Below are positions 17,742 to 28,742 of a stretch of 64,000 bases of DNA, piece by piece. Location of the stretch: positions 132,337 through 196,336 of the forward strand of contig CAZNPL010000007.1 in NCBI GenBank assembly GCA_964574815.1, read 5' to 3'. Source of the DNA: CAZNPL01 sp964574815. GTDB taxonomy: Bacteria; Planctomycetota; Phycisphaerae; UBA1845. Each line of letters opens with the position of its first letter. The stretch's first letter is position 1. Under the pieces are notes generated by a model, which saw only the letters and a list, made by a program, of their open reading frames with translations, did no database searches and had not been told where the DNA came from. A program made the position numbers and the translations under genes.

Positions 17742-18641
17742 ATGCGATTCGTCAAGATGCATGGCGCCGGCAACGACTACATTTTTGTTAATATTTTTCA
17801 CCAATCCTTCACTGATCCGGCGGCGTTGTCGCGGGTTGTCTCCGACCGGCATACGGGCATCGGCGGCGACGGGCTGATCCTGATCGGCCCTTCTCAGGTC
17901 GCGGTGGCTCGGATGGAGATGTACAACGCGGACGGTTCGCGGGCGGGGATGTGCGGCAACGGGATCCGGTGCGTGGCCAAGTATCTGTTCGACCGAGGAT
18001 TCACTTCGGAAAGCACTTTCTTGATCGAGGCCGACGCCGGCGTGAAGCAGGCGGAGTGCATGATTTCGGATGGTAAAGTATTGCGGGTGCGGATCGAGAT
18101 GGGGGCGCCATCGTTCGCACCGAGTGCCATACCCGTGGCACTTTCGGGCGAGGAGGTGGTTGATGCGCCCATCGAGGTTTCGGGGCGACCGTTGCTGATG
18201 ACTTGCGTGTCGATGGGCAATCCGCATGCGGTGTTCTTCGTCGACTCGCTGGACGCGGTCGCACTGCCGGTCGACGGGCCGGCGGTGGAGCACCATCCTC
18301 TGTTCCCCGAGCGGGTGAACGGCCACTTCGTCGAGGTGGTGGACCGGGAGCGCGTGAAGGTGCTGACCTGGGAGCGGGGCAGCGGGGCCACCCGTGCCTG
18401 CGGGACTGGGGCGTGTGCGGTATGCGTGGCCGGAGTGCGGACGGGGCGGACGGAGCGGCGGGTTGTGGCCGAGGTTCCCGGCGGGGAATTGGAGGTCGAG
18501 TGGGCCGAGGATGGGCGGGTGTATTTGGCAGGCGAGGCGGTGGAGGTGTTTGAGGGGGAGTGGATGGGGGAAGAAGGCACGGAGGCACGAAGGCACGAAG
18601 GCACGAAGGCGGCTGGCCGCAAGGGTAGCGATTTGAGGTGA
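17742..18641 (+). CDS. dapF: Diaminopimelate epimerase
   Basis: DapF converts LL- to meso-diaminopimelate for lysine and peptidoglycan synthesis, using two cysteines as acid and base. Both are present: the first in NADGSRAGMCGNGIRC and the second in GSGATRACGTGACA. The N-terminus MRFVKMHGAGNDYIFVN is classic. The fold is complete by about residue 274. The last ~25 residues (EEGTEARRHEGTKAAGRKG) come from translation of a short tandem repeat (18574-18609) and are probably a repeat insertion that displaced the original stop. The gene stands alone, with about 195 bp of non-coding sequence upstream. Confidence 0.93.
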   Translation: MRFVKMHGAGNDYIFVNIFHQSFTDPAALSRVVSDRHTGIGGDGLILIGPSQVAVARMEMYNADGSRAGMCGNGIRCVAKYLFDRGFTSESTFLIEADAGVKQAECMISDGKVLRVRIEMGAPSFAPSAIPVALSGEEVVDAPIEVSGRPLLMTCVSMGNPHAVFFVDSLDAVALPVDGPAVEHHPLFPERVNGHFVEVVDRERVKVLTWERGSGATRACGTGACAVCVAGVRTGRTERRVVAEVPGGELEVEWAEDGRVYLAGEAVEVFEGEWMGEEGTEARRHEGTKAAGRKGSDLR

Positions 18642-19222
18642 CGGGGCGCGTGCCTGCGGGTCTGGGTTTGGGTTCGTTTGGAGGACAAACGAGGAGACAG
18701 GAGACAGAAGCAGGAGACACGAGGGGGAAGGACACTGCTGGGCGGCGTTTGGCTCCGTTTGGAAACTTAATCCGCAGATTACGCAGATTGACGGAGATTT
18801 TGGGGGTTCGGTGGGTACGTTTGGAAGGAAGGCAGGCACGAAGGCAAGGAGGCACGTAGGCACGAAGGGGGTGGCCAGGAATGTGGCGATTCGGGTTGGC
18901 GGGGCGCTTGGCTTTGTTTGGCGCCGGTTGTCGTGCCAGTTGGGACGCGGCGAGGACCGACGGCCGGCCCGTGGCGGCTGCATGGGCCGGGCGGTATAGG
19001 CGGCAGGTCGCTGACCACTGGTAACTGAAGACCGACGACTCTCCGTGAGTTTGGGTTCGTTTGGCGCGGGCGCTTGCGGCCGCGGGCCTTGCTCGGGGAC
19101 CGGTCGCTGGCGCTGCTGGCTCTGATGGGAGGCGGGCGCGACACGGGCCACGGTGCGGAGGTCTGATAACTGAAGGCCGACAACTGAGAACTCGCGCAGC
19201 GTTGGCTTTGTTTGGCGCCCGG
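18574..19222. repeat. Mosaic of short dispersed intergenic repeats
   Basis: From the 3' end of dapF into the next gap the sequence is built from recurring short modules. AGGCACGA units run in tandem at 18574-18609 and recur near 18835-18870. A TTGG-[CG]-TT-[CT]-GTTTGG motif occurs at 18668-18681, 18908-18925, 19051-19067 and 19202-19219; the 18908 and 19202 copies are identical over 18 bp. ATCCGCAGATTACGCAGATT occurs at 18770-18789, and AACTGAAG followed by a short GACGACT/GACAACT block occurs twice (about 19023, 19168). On the reverse strand these read as PNKAN, NEPK, NLRNLRIK and similar peptides, which are familiar repeat-derived strings in planctomycete genomes. They give rise to long spurious frames on the reverse strand. 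Confidence 0.75.
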
Positions 19223-19614
19223 GGTGTGGTTGGGTCTTTGCTGGGCTGGCCCATTGGTCCACTGCTCCTTGGGCGCGCAGCTTGGGCGCGCGTTTCTTCC
19301 GTAGGTAAAACACGGGGGCTGTTCAAGAAATTGGGGAAAAAGATGGAACACCGCGCTGCAGGTGGTTGGGGGCGACGTTATAGGACGAGGGGTAGTCGGC
19401 GGCCGTGTTGCCACGGGCGGGCTGGGGCAACGAGAGCAGGGGAGCAGGTTTACCCCGGGTTCCGCATTCGCTCCACCCGGGGCTATTGGAGCAGCGCCCC
19501 TTCGGGGCTGTTGGGACGGCGGCGGTGGCCTGTTTTCAGGTTTGCGACTGTCAGCGGGTGCCGTTCGGACGGTTTGCCAGGGCAGCGGGATGAGGCTGTT
19601 TTGATTGGGTTGTG
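18642..19614. other. Long gene-free stretch between dapF and the next gene
   Basis: No frame here has plausible protein composition or a family match. The first 580 bases are the repeat mosaic listed separately. The remainder (19223-19614) is G-rich unique-looking sequence in which I see no hairpin-plus-T-run terminator and no clear promoter. All open frames crossing the stretch, including a very long reverse-strand one, are low-complexity Pro/Arg/Ala translations of GC-rich DNA. Confidence 0.6.
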
Positions 19615-21063
19615 ATGGTTCGGCGTCGGGGCAGCAGGTATCTGCGGTTCGAGCGCGAGACGCGGGTGGCGTCTTGGGTGATCTCTCTGGGGTGCGCGGT
19701 TTGGGTGGTGTGGGTGGTGGCGACTCGTTGGGGTGGGGTGCCGGCTGCGCCGACTGGGACGGGGAACGCGGCCATGCTTGAGATCGACCCGACGCTCGAT
19801 CGTACAAAGGAGTTGGTGGCGGCGTTGGAGGCGCTGCCGCCGGAACCGAAGCTCTCCTATCCGCCGGCGCCGGAGGGAATGGAATGGGCGCCGGCGCCGC
19901 CGAGTTGGGGCATCACATCAGCATTGAACGGGGAATGGTCGCCGGCGACGCGGCCTGACCAATATACGGCAATACAGCACTTCCAGCAGCCCGAAGTGGC
20001 GCGGGCGCTCGACCGGCTGGTTGCGATCAAGCCGGGGTTTTGGCGGGTGGCTGAACCGGGCTTCGCAGGTATGCGGCGTGCGGCGAAGAACTTAGTGGTT
20101 CGCGCCCGGTATTACCATGCGGAGCGCGGCGACACCGATGCTGCTTTGGCGGACCTGGTGGGCGTGCTTGGGCTGGGGAGCTTTGGCTATGGGAGCGGGG
20201 AGCTTCTGGGGATCCTCCTAGCCGGAGCGACCGAGGGCTTGGCGCTTAGTGAATTGCGTCTTCTATCTCGCGAGCGCCCGCTGACGCGCAAACAGATGCA
20301 CCGCGTGGTGTCGGCGATGCGGGATTTGCAGCCCGGAAGGGAGGAGCGGTGGGCGCTGGTGATCGAGACGCAGATTCGGCCGATAGGTCAAGCACTCGAG
20401 GGCTGCTACACGCTGAGCGGTGACGGCCGCGGGTGGCTTGTGTTGAGCCGTCTGGGCGACGCACTGGCGACGCCTCAACGGCAGGGGTGGCGGTGCGGGG
20501 CGTGGAACGGGCTATCGGTGGTTTTCAACGGGCGTGAGGTTGTTTCGGCGAAGATCGAGACAATTCGTGCATTCTATGAGGCTGCATCGGGGTTGCCGTA
20601 CGCGAAGGCGCTCGAGGCCCTCGAGATGCCCGCCGCGCGGCGGGATTTCAATCTGCTCGACGGACCGTTAAACAGCGCGCAGTCGGTTCGAACCTATGCG
20701 CAGTCCACGTATCGAGTGCAGGTCGGCGAGGCGGCGCAACAGAACGCGACGATATTGACTGTCGCTCTCTCGGCCTATTGGAGCGAAGTCGGCGAGTATC
20801 CTGCGGCGCTGGCTGTGCTTGTGCCGGAATATCTGGAGTCCATGCCGCTCGATCCTTTTGTCGATGAGCCGTTGCGATATAAGCTGAAAGATGACGGGAG
20901 CTATCTGCTGTACTCGGTGTTTCGTAATCAGGTCGATGACGGCGGGCTGCATTACTGGGATATGGGGGACGACCGCGACATGGAGAAATGTGATTCGGTT
21001 TACAGTCGGCCTCGGCGGGAGTCGCGGTATGAGTTTGTGGTTGAGAAAGGTGAGGATGGGTAG
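19615..21063 (+). CDS. Membrane-anchored hypothetical protein with a pseudopilin-like C-terminal region
   Basis: Not assigned to a named family. The 482-residue product has one N-terminal membrane helix (about residues 19-38, WVISLGCAVWVVWVVATRW) after a basic start, so most of it should be outside the cytoplasm. A central helical region of unknown fold follows. The C-terminal ~80 residues (YPAALAVLVPEYLESMPLDP, FVDEPLRYKLKDDGSYLLYS, then DDGG) resemble the layout of type II secretion major-pseudopilin tails (LPxDPFxGxPLxY, LYSxGxxxxDDGG) seen in many planctomycete proteins. GTG 19612 directly precedes ATG 19615 and either may be used. A repeat-bearing gap separates it from a second membrane protein gene on the same strand. 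Confidence 0.75.
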   Translation: MVRRRGSRYLRFERETRVASWVISLGCAVWVVWVVATRWGGVPAAPTGTGNAAMLEIDPTLDRTKELVAALEALPPEPKLSYPPAPEGMEWAPAPPSWGITSALNGEWSPATRPDQYTAIQHFQQPEVARALDRLVAIKPGFWRVAEPGFAGMRRAAKNLVVRARYYHAERGDTDAALADLVGVLGLGSFGYGSGELLGILLAGATEGLALSELRLLSRERPLTRKQMHRVVSAMRDLQPGREERWALVIETQIRPIGQALEGCYTLSGDGRGWLVLSRLGDALATPQRQGWRCGAWNGLSVVFNGREVVSAKIETIRAFYEAASGLPYAKALEALEMPAARRDFNLLDGPLNSAQSVRTYAQSTYRVQVGEAAQQNATILTVALSAYWSEVGEYPAALAVLVPEYLESMPLDPFVDEPLRYKLKDDGSYLLYSVFRNQVDDGGLHYWDMGDDRDMEKCDSVYSRPRRESRYEFVVEKGEDG

Positions 21064-21116
21064 GAGAAGCACGGAGGCACCCGGCTGAGGCGGGCAGGCT
21101 CCGGGACGCAGGCGGC

Positions 21117-21131
21117 GGGCGGAGTCCGCCC
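21117..21131. repeat. Short perfect palindrome in an intergenic repeat
   Basis: GGGCGGA-G-TCCGCCC is a perfect 15-bp palindrome in the 109-bp gap between two hypothetical genes. It lies inside a longer recurring phrase (AGGCGGCGGGCGGAGTCCGC and onward), of which a diverged copy is found near 22968-22995. It may be a REP-like extragenic palindrome. It could also form a small hairpin in the transcript, but no T-run follows. Confidence 0.6.
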
Positions 21132-21172
21132 TACGTGGTTGCGATGGGACCTTGTGATTCTGGCGTTGGGTT

Positions 21173-22636
21173 ATGAGCGGGTGTGCTGAAGCCGGCGATT
21201 GTGAAGGGGCTTTGGAGGTTCCGGAGCGGTTGGATCCGGTGCGGGTGGATGATCCGCAGGCCGGGTGGCGGGTTGTGGGGCCTTTCGCGCTTCCGGGAAT
21301 GGTGCTGCTTTGGATTTCGCCGGCGCGGGTGGGGAAGCATCTCGAGCGGGCGGGTTGGGGAGCGGCGATTCTGGCGCATCTGTTCGGGCTGGCCGTCGGG
21401 TGGGGGTTCTTCTGGTGGTGTGAAGCGTATACGGAACATCATCCGTTCGGGGCGCGGGCACCGATGTTTCCTGCGGGGTGGGGAATGTCGGAGCCGGATT
21501 TTGTTCCGCCTTCGCTTTCGCTTTGGGAGTATGTGCGGGCGCCGTTTGCGGTAATTGCGATCGATCTGCATCGGGCGGATCCGACGGTGGGCAGCCGGTG
21601 GCCTTACTACCTAGCCGGGCTGGGGGCGGTCGAGGTCGCGATGCTGGTGCTGGCCGTGGCGCTGATGCCGTACGCGGCGGCGGGGGAGCCTGCGAAACGT
21701 CTGTTCGGGCGGTGTCTGCGGCTGACCTGGTGGAGCACGAGTCTGTTTGCGCTGGGGGGTGTGCTGACGCTGCCTTACTTGTGGGCGCGGGGGCATTGGG
21801 TGTCCATCAACGAATGGCATGCGGTCGACGCATTGGGCGCGGCGGTTTTCGCGTCGTGGTGGATGTTGATCTGGCTGCGGTCGGGGTACGGATATGCGGG
21901 GGTGGCGGAGGGGCCTGCGTGGGCGCCGCGGACGCCGCACTGCGAGGGGTGCGGGTACAACATCGGGCACCTGTCGAAGACGGGGAACTGTCCGGAATGC
22001 GGCCGGCCCGTGGCCGAGTCGCTGCCGGAGCGGCGGCAGTTGACGTCATTCGCGACGGCACGGGGGCTGTTGAAGAAGTTCAACGCGTTGCGCTTTACCA
22101 TGCGGGATGCGGTCTTTGATGCGTCGTTTTTCGATCGGTTGAGCGTGACGGGCGGGCATGCGCGGGCGCGGTCGTTCTTCTTTGCGGTGTGCTGGGTTGT
22201 TCCGCTGATCGTAATCACGCTCGTCGTGGCGCTGGTGTTTTTACTGGCGATTTCGCCCGAGGAAGAACTTGCCGAGCTGATACCGGGAGTGATCGCTGCG
22301 GTAGCTTTTGGGGTGGCGTGTTTCGTCGGGCAGGTTCTGCTGGTCGGGATCACGTGCGGCGTAGTGGCAGGCTTGGATCGACGAGAGGTGCGAACGGTGG
22401 CGACGGTGGCGTTTCATGCGTCCTCGTTTCTGTTGCTGCTTATCATCGGAATCGCACTCGGGTATGCGGCGGGCGGTCTTGGCGTGTTCGCGGTCTTCTT
22501 GGATTTGGGTTTGGGGTATGGGGTGGTTCTTCTGCTAGTCGGTGTGGTGTTTGCGGGGATCGGGGTCTGGTGTGTGGTGCGGGCGTTGAAGACGCTACGG
22601 CGGGCGCTGGTTCGGACGCGGTGGGCGAATGGGTAG
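21173..22636 (+). CDS. Multi-pass membrane protein with a cytoplasmic-type zinc ribbon
   Basis: Function unknown. The 487-residue protein has about eight hydrophobic segments (near residues 40, 67, 145, 185, 220, 345, 385, 425 and 450). A zinc ribbon lies at about residues 262-284: CEGCGYNIGHLSKTGNCPEC, two CxxC knuckles. The CxxCGYN-x(8-10)-CPECG arrangement is common in planctomycete membrane proteins of unknown role. No catalytic motif is visible. It may be co-transcribed with the preceding gene, 109 bp upstream, although that gap contains a repeat. Confidence 0.8.
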   Translation: MSGCAEAGDCEGALEVPERLDPVRVDDPQAGWRVVGPFALPGMVLLWISPARVGKHLERAGWGAAILAHLFGLAVGWGFFWWCEAYTEHHPFGARAPMFPAGWGMSEPDFVPPSLSLWEYVRAPFAVIAIDLHRADPTVGSRWPYYLAGLGAVEVAMLVLAVALMPYAAAGEPAKRLFGRCLRLTWWSTSLFALGGVLTLPYLWARGHWVSINEWHAVDALGAAVFASWWMLIWLRSGYGYAGVAEGPAWAPRTPHCEGCGYNIGHLSKTGNCPECGRPVAESLPERRQLTSFATARGLLKKFNALRFTMRDAVFDASFFDRLSVTGGHARARSFFFAVCWVVPLIVITLVVALVFLLAISPEEELAELIPGVIAAVAFGVACFVGQVLLVGITCGVVAGLDRREVRTVATVAFHASSFLLLLIIGIALGYAAGGLGVFAVFLDLGLGYGVVLLLVGVVFAGIGVWCVVRALKTLRRALVRTRWANG

Positions 22637-23101
22637 GAAAGGAAGGCACGGAGGCATGGAGGGACGGAGGCACGTAGGCGCAGCGCGGCCTTTGGCCGCA
22701 ACCAAAGGAAGGGACAGAGGGACGGAGGGGCGAAGGGACGAAGGAACGGGCTCCTCCCGCAATGCAAGCTGCGGGGAACGGTGAACTAATGTGCGCAGCA
22801 TAAGGGGAATCTTCGCGGGCGGGGAAGAAACCTGTTGTTAGTCGTACGAAGGGGGTTGGCCGGGAACGGGGCGATTCGGACTGATGGGGCTTGCTCCCTC
22901 CGGCTTGTTCTTGGGTTCGTTTGATCGGGCGTGGCGCGCAGGGACGAGGCAAGGGCGTAAAGGGGCGGAGGCGGCGGGTGGATCTCGCCCTATGGGCTTG
23001 CGCCGGCGGCCGAGTCAGGGTCAGCGTGACCGCTCCATGACAATTGCGTGCGCGTGCATGGTGTCAACGTCGGGCCGCCTACGGCCGCGGGTGGAGCGAA
23101 G
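22637..23101. repeat. Gene-free, repeat-rich stretch
   Basis: This stretch separates rightward and leftward gene blocks and holds no supportable gene. It contains AGGCACGGAGG/GGGACGGAGG purine-rich tandem units (22640-22750), a TTGGGTTCGTTTGATC module at 22911-22926 like those after dapF, and a diverged copy of the GCGGCGGGxGGAxxxCGCCCTA phrase near 22970-22995. A small GGCCG-ccta-CGGCC hairpin at about 23072-23085 lies just past the end of sdhB, but no T-run follows it on the reverse strand. Confidence 0.65.
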
Positions 23102-23850
23102 CTACGTCCTTGCCGTGACGCGCGATTTCATGAAATCGCGATTGAGCCGGGCGATGAAGTCGACGCTGATATCGACCGGACACGCCTCCTGGCACGCCCC
23201 ATGGTTCGTGCAGTTGCCAAAGCCCTCGGCATCCATGGTCGCGATCATGGCACGCACCCGCGCTTCGCGTTCCGGCAACCCCTGGGGGAGCAATCCAAGG
23301 TGAGACACCTTGGCGGCGGTAAACAGCATCGACGACGCATTCGGACAGGCGGCCACGCATGCGCCGCATCCGATACACGCGGCCGCGTCGAGCGACCGCT
23401 CGGCGACCTGCTTTCGAACCGGGATCGCGTTCGCCTCCGGCGCACTCCCCGTACGGACCGAGATGTAGCCACCGGCGGCCATGATCCGATCGAGCGCGGT
23501 GCGGTCCACCACGAGGTCCTTGATGACCGGAAACGCCCTGGCTCGCCACGGCTCGATCCAGATCGTGTCTCCGTCTTGGAAGCTTCGCATGTGGAGCTGG
23601 CAGGTCGCCCCCTTGTCGCGCGAGCCATGCGGAATCCCGTTGATCATCAGGCCGCACGAGCCGCAGATACCCTCCCGGCAGTCGTGGTCAAAGTGAATCG
23701 GCTCCTGCCCGCCGGCGACGAGCTGCTCGTTCACGACGTCGAGCATTTCCAGAAACGACATATGTTCGGCGATGTCGTTCGCCTGATAGGTGACAAATCG
23801 CCCCTTCTGATCGGGACCCGGTTGCCTCCATACATGCAACGTGAAATTCA

Positions 23851-23851
<1 letters not shown>
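23102..23851 (-). CDS. sdhB: Succinate dehydrogenase/fumarate reductase iron-sulfur subunit
   Basis: SdhB carries electrons between the SdhA flavin and the membrane cytochrome through three iron-sulfur clusters. The 249-residue protein has all ligand sets: the [2Fe-2S] motif CREGICGSCGLMING with a further Cys in KGATCQLHMR, and the [4Fe-4S]/[3Fe-4S] motifs CIGCGACVAACP and CTNHGACQEACPVDI. I start at ATG 23851, which overlaps the sdhA stop as TAATG, rather than at an upstream in-frame codon. Together with sdhA and sdhC it forms a three-subunit enzyme at the inner membrane, serving the TCA cycle and respiration. Confidence 0.95.
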
Positions 23852-25767
<1,916 letters not shown>

Positions 25768-25784
25768 GGCTCGAATTACTCGCG

Positions 25785-26465
25785 CTATTCAACCAGCCCC
25801 GTCAGAACCGCGACCGGGACCGTCAGGTAGCCCACGACAATCAGAATCGCGACGACCGCAGCAATCGGCCGGCGCCAGTCGTTGTAGCTCGGGTCGTTCA
25901 CGCCCAGCGTCTGCATCCCGCTCCAGATACCGTGGTACAGATGCAGGCCCAGCGGAATCATCACCAACATATACAGCAGCGCGACCCACCACACCTGGAA
26001 ACCGGCCACCACGTTCCGGTACGGAGACGCAACAAAGTTGTGATGGGCCACGCCCCACGTCAGGTGCAGAAGATGGTAGATGACGTACAACGCAACGACC
26101 ACGCCTCCCCATCGCATCGTGTAGGAGGCATAGCTGAACGCCAGCCGCTGCTCCTTGCGATACTTCACGTCGCGCGCCCGCCAACTTGCCAGCGTGAGCT
26201 GAACCGCCGCCAGAATGTGAACCGCGACGGCGGCGAGCAGGACGAACCGCACCAGCCACAACGCCTGCCCGTGCCCGAAAAGCGGGGCCCCCATCTCGCG
26301 CAGCCAGTGGGCGTACGCGTCGAACTTCTCCGCCCCGGCGAAGATCTTCAGGTTGCCGAGCATGTGGCCGATGACGAAGAGCAACAAGAAGATCCCCGTC
26401 ACCGCCATCAGGATCTTTTTGCCCACCGTTGAGCGATAAAGCGTCGCAGCCTGCGGCTGGCGCAT
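25785..26465 (-). CDS. sdhC: Succinate dehydrogenase cytochrome b558-type membrane anchor
   Basis: This is the single membrane anchor of a type B succinate dehydrogenase, holding two b haems and the quinone site. The 226-residue protein has five membrane helices. Histidines suited to haem ligation lie in VIGHMLGNLKIF, VAVHILAAVQL, YVIYHLLHLTWGVAHH and LGLHLYHGIWSGMQTLG. I chose ATG 26465 because GGAG lies 9 bp upstream on this strand; in-frame ATGs at 26480 and 26486 are alternatives. The order sdhC-sdhA-sdhB without sdhD agrees with the b558 class. Confidence 0.92.
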   Translation of the reverse strand: MRQPQAATLYRSTVGKKILMAVTGIFLLLFVIGHMLGNLKIFAGAEKFDAYAHWLREMGAPLFGHGQALWLVRFVLLAAVAVHILAAVQLTLASWRARDVKYRKEQRLAFSYASYTMRWGGVVVALYVIYHLLHLTWGVAHHNFVASPYRNVVAGFQVWWVALLYMLVMIPLGLHLYHGIWSGMQTLGVNDPSYNDWRRPIAAVVAILIVVGYLTVPVAVLTGLVE

Positions 26466-26805
26466 GACTTTCAACTCCATCAGCATGACCGGAATGATCC
26501 TACTCGCCCTACCCGGGCGCCCTTGCCGGTCAACCGGACTCGGTCGCCCCAACCAGCGGATCCAGGCGTCACCGAATCCGCGGACTCGCACGGCAACAGA
26601 AAGCTACACGCATGTGCATGCCACGTCCATCACCGACAACCTGCACAATCGCCTTGAAGCCGGCCCTTGACGGAGACGCAATCGCCCCCAACGTCTACTC
26701 CGCTCTCCGACGAATTGTTAGCGTGTTGCTCCTTCCGGGACAACTCTTTTTGTGAAGCTCTCGCGATACGCTCGCCCGCCATCACGCGTCTTCAGAAATC
26801 GTTCA
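26466..26805. other. Intergenic region upstream of sdhCAB
   Basis: These 340 bases separate the Gfo/Idh gene (ending at 26806) from sdhC. No gene is supportable. On the reverse strand a weak promoter-like pair, TTGTCC and TAACAAT with a 17-bp spacer, lies at about 26713-26742 and could drive sdhCAB, but both hexamers are imperfect and I give it low weight. I see no terminator hairpin for the upstream gene. Confidence 0.4.
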
Positions 26806-27813
26806 TTACAGTCGCCAATCATGTTGACCGATGGCCTCGACGATATCCTCGGCAAGCTGGACGGCGGCCGCGCCGTCCTCACCCGTGACGGCGGGCGGCT
26901 CGCCGGTCCGGACGGCGTTGAGGAACGAGTCGATTTCCGCCCGCAACGGCTCCACGTCGCGCAGCGTCAGCGGCTCGACCTTGACCATCTTGCCGAAATC
27001 CAGACCGCTCATCTGGGACAGATCTTCAAAGTTCCGCTCGCGGGCCATCTGAATCAGGTCCAGGTTGGCGTCCTTCTTGACCGCGAGGCCCGACTTCTTC
27101 TGGTAATCCATAGTAAAGTACGCATCCGGCGAGAAAACGCGGAGGCGCCGGTCGGTCTTCAGCGCCAGCCGGGAGGCCGTGAGGTTGACCACGCACCCGT
27201 TATCGAAACTCACCCGGGCGTTGGCCACGTCCTCGTGCGGCCCGAGAACGGCCACCCCGACCGCGTGAATCCTGTAATTGCGCGTCTTCACAAGATGCAG
27301 CACGACGTCGATGTCGTGGATCATCATGTCGAAAACAACGCCGACGTCGGCGCTGCGGAAGGTAAACGGGCTGACGCGTTGCGTCTCGACGAACTTCGGC
27401 TCGACCCCCATCCGATCCATCGCCAGCACGACCGGGTTGAAACGCTCGCTGTGCCCTACACTCAGCACGGCCTTGCCCCGTTGGGCCCATTCCACGATCC
27501 GCCGGGCCGTGTCGCGGTCGGGCGCGATCGGCTTCTCGATGAGCGTTGCCACCCCGGCGTCCAGAAAGGGCTGTGCGACCTCTGCATGGTACACCGTCGG
27601 CACGGCGATCGTGACGGCGTCCACCTTCCCCAACAGCTCGGACGACCGGGTCACCACCGGAGCCCCGAACTTCCCGGCGATCTCTTTCGCCCGCTTCTCA
27701 TCGGTATCGCAGACCGCAACCAGCTCAACGCCGTCGGTCTCCGAGTAGATTCTCACATGGTGGCGGCCCATGTGCCCCGCGCCGATGACCGCCGTTCGGA
27801 TGGTTTCCGGCAT
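26806..27813 (-). CDS. Gfo/Idh/MocA-family NAD(P)-dependent oxidoreductase
   Basis: The 335-residue protein has an N-terminal Rossmann fold (AVIGAGHMGRHHVRIY), the family's catalytic-lysine motif in ATLIEKPIAPD, and the substrate-side motif DMMIHDIDVVLHLV, followed by the Gfo/Idh C-terminal beta domain. The family oxidises or reduces hydroxyls on sugars and nucleotide sugars. It lies among lipid A genes. In some bacteria a Gfo/Idh enzyme (GnnA) next to lpxA makes UDP-3-keto-GlcNAc for amide-linked lipid A; the partner aminotransferase GnnB is not seen here, so that role is only a hypothesis. I start at ATG 27813 because the Rossmann strand begins five residues later. Confidence 0.88.
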   Translation of the reverse strand: MPETIRTAVIGAGHMGRHHVRIYSETDGVELVAVCDTDEKRAKEIAGKFGAPVVTRSSELLGKVDAVTIAVPTVYHAEVAQPFLDAGVATLIEKPIAPDRDTARRIVEWAQRGKAVLSVGHSERFNPVVLAMDRMGVEPKFVETQRVSPFTFRSADVGVVFDMMIHDIDVVLHLVKTRNYRIHAVGVAVLGPHEDVANARVSFDNGCVVNLTASRLALKTDRRLRVFSPDAYFTMDYQKKSGLAVKKDANLDLIQMARERNFEDLSQMSGLDFGKMVKVEPLTLRDVEPLRAEIDSFLNAVRTGEPPAVTGEDGAAAVQLAEDIVEAIGQHDWRL

Positions 27814-27934
27814 GGTTCCGTGCCTCGATCTCCCCTCGGGAAATCTCTGAGTCAGGCCCGTCATTCAATCGGGCATCCACATTTCACTCGCTCGCCCCCC
27901 GGCGAGAACTCTCACGAAGGGCGATTAACGTTGA

Positions 27935-28742
27935 TCATCGGCTCGTTGACCGCACACGAGCCGTCCGGGCAACGTCGAGCGCCCGGCTGGCCAGCTCGTC
28001 GTCGGGATCGATCTTCAACACCTGACCGAATGCGTCAATAGCCGCGTCATAGTCCCCCCGTTCGAAAAAGGCTCGGCCGAGGGTGCAGTACGCATTGGCA
28101 TGGCGGGGCGCGAGGTGCACCGCTTCGCGGAGTGCTGCGATTGCCTCCGCGACGCGCTCTATCCGCAGAAGGGTTTGCCCAGATTGACCCGGGCGCTCAC
28201 GTCGTCCGACCTGATCTTCAACGCCCGGGTTACGGCGTGATGGCCTCCTCGATCAGTCCCGCCTCCATCCGTGCGTTCCCGATCAGCATCGTACGCCGGA
28301 CCACACCGAATAGTGTCAGGCCGGCCAGGATGTGCACGGCGATGTTGAAAGCCCGGTAGCCCCATGGCGCGCTACCACCGAGCGTGTAGTTGACGGCGAG
28401 CGAGAGATTCACCACAGGCCGGCGGCCGTGCTTAAGCACCTCCCCGGGCGGCCAGAGCTGATGGACGTGCTCGTTGTCAACAATGTTTCTGAAGTTGTCG
28501 AATATGAACGGAGCGTGGAGACTGTTCGCATACACGAGCACGCCGGCAACGACCACCATTGCCGGCATCCATGTGGTTCGAAACGGCCGAGAAGCCCCGT
28601 TTTCCGAACGCTCGTTCCCCGCCTGGCCGGGTTCATGCGCGATCGTTTTTGCCCGAATCGCTGAATCAACGCCAGCAACGCTACCTGCGCCCGTCATGGT
28701 CGGTGCGGCGGCGGAACTTGGGATCGTTCCGGAGGGATTCAA
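27935..28742 (-). pseudogene. Decayed TPR/membrane protein (TMTC-like), internally deleted and frameshifted
   Basis: Three pieces in different frames read as one protein. The first (28742-28230) has a membrane helix and VYANSLHAPFIFDNFRNIVD, RPVVNLSLAVNYTLGG and WGYRAFNIAVHILAGLTLFG, the N-terminal signature of TMTC-like TPR membrane proteins. It then jumps directly from the second helix (LFGVVRRTM) into a TPR phrase (ARMEAGLIEEAI), so several hundred central residues are gone. A one-base shift near 28230 leads to TRALKIRSDDVSARVNLG, and another near 28155 leads to RVAEAIAALREAVHLAPRHA and DYDAAIDAFGQVLKIDPDDE, the last TPRs, ending at 27935. The 5' end overlaps lpxA by 62 bp. At least three lesions make function unlikely. 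Confidence 0.8.

Noticed and set aside
13842..19313. Very long reverse-strand open frame (about 1,820 codons) opposite flhA, flhF, fliA and dapF
   Set aside because: It lies antisense to well-supported genes and translates repeats and GC-rich DNA into Pro/Arg/Ala-rich low-complexity sequence. Open frames this long arise opposite high-GC genes because stop codons are rare.
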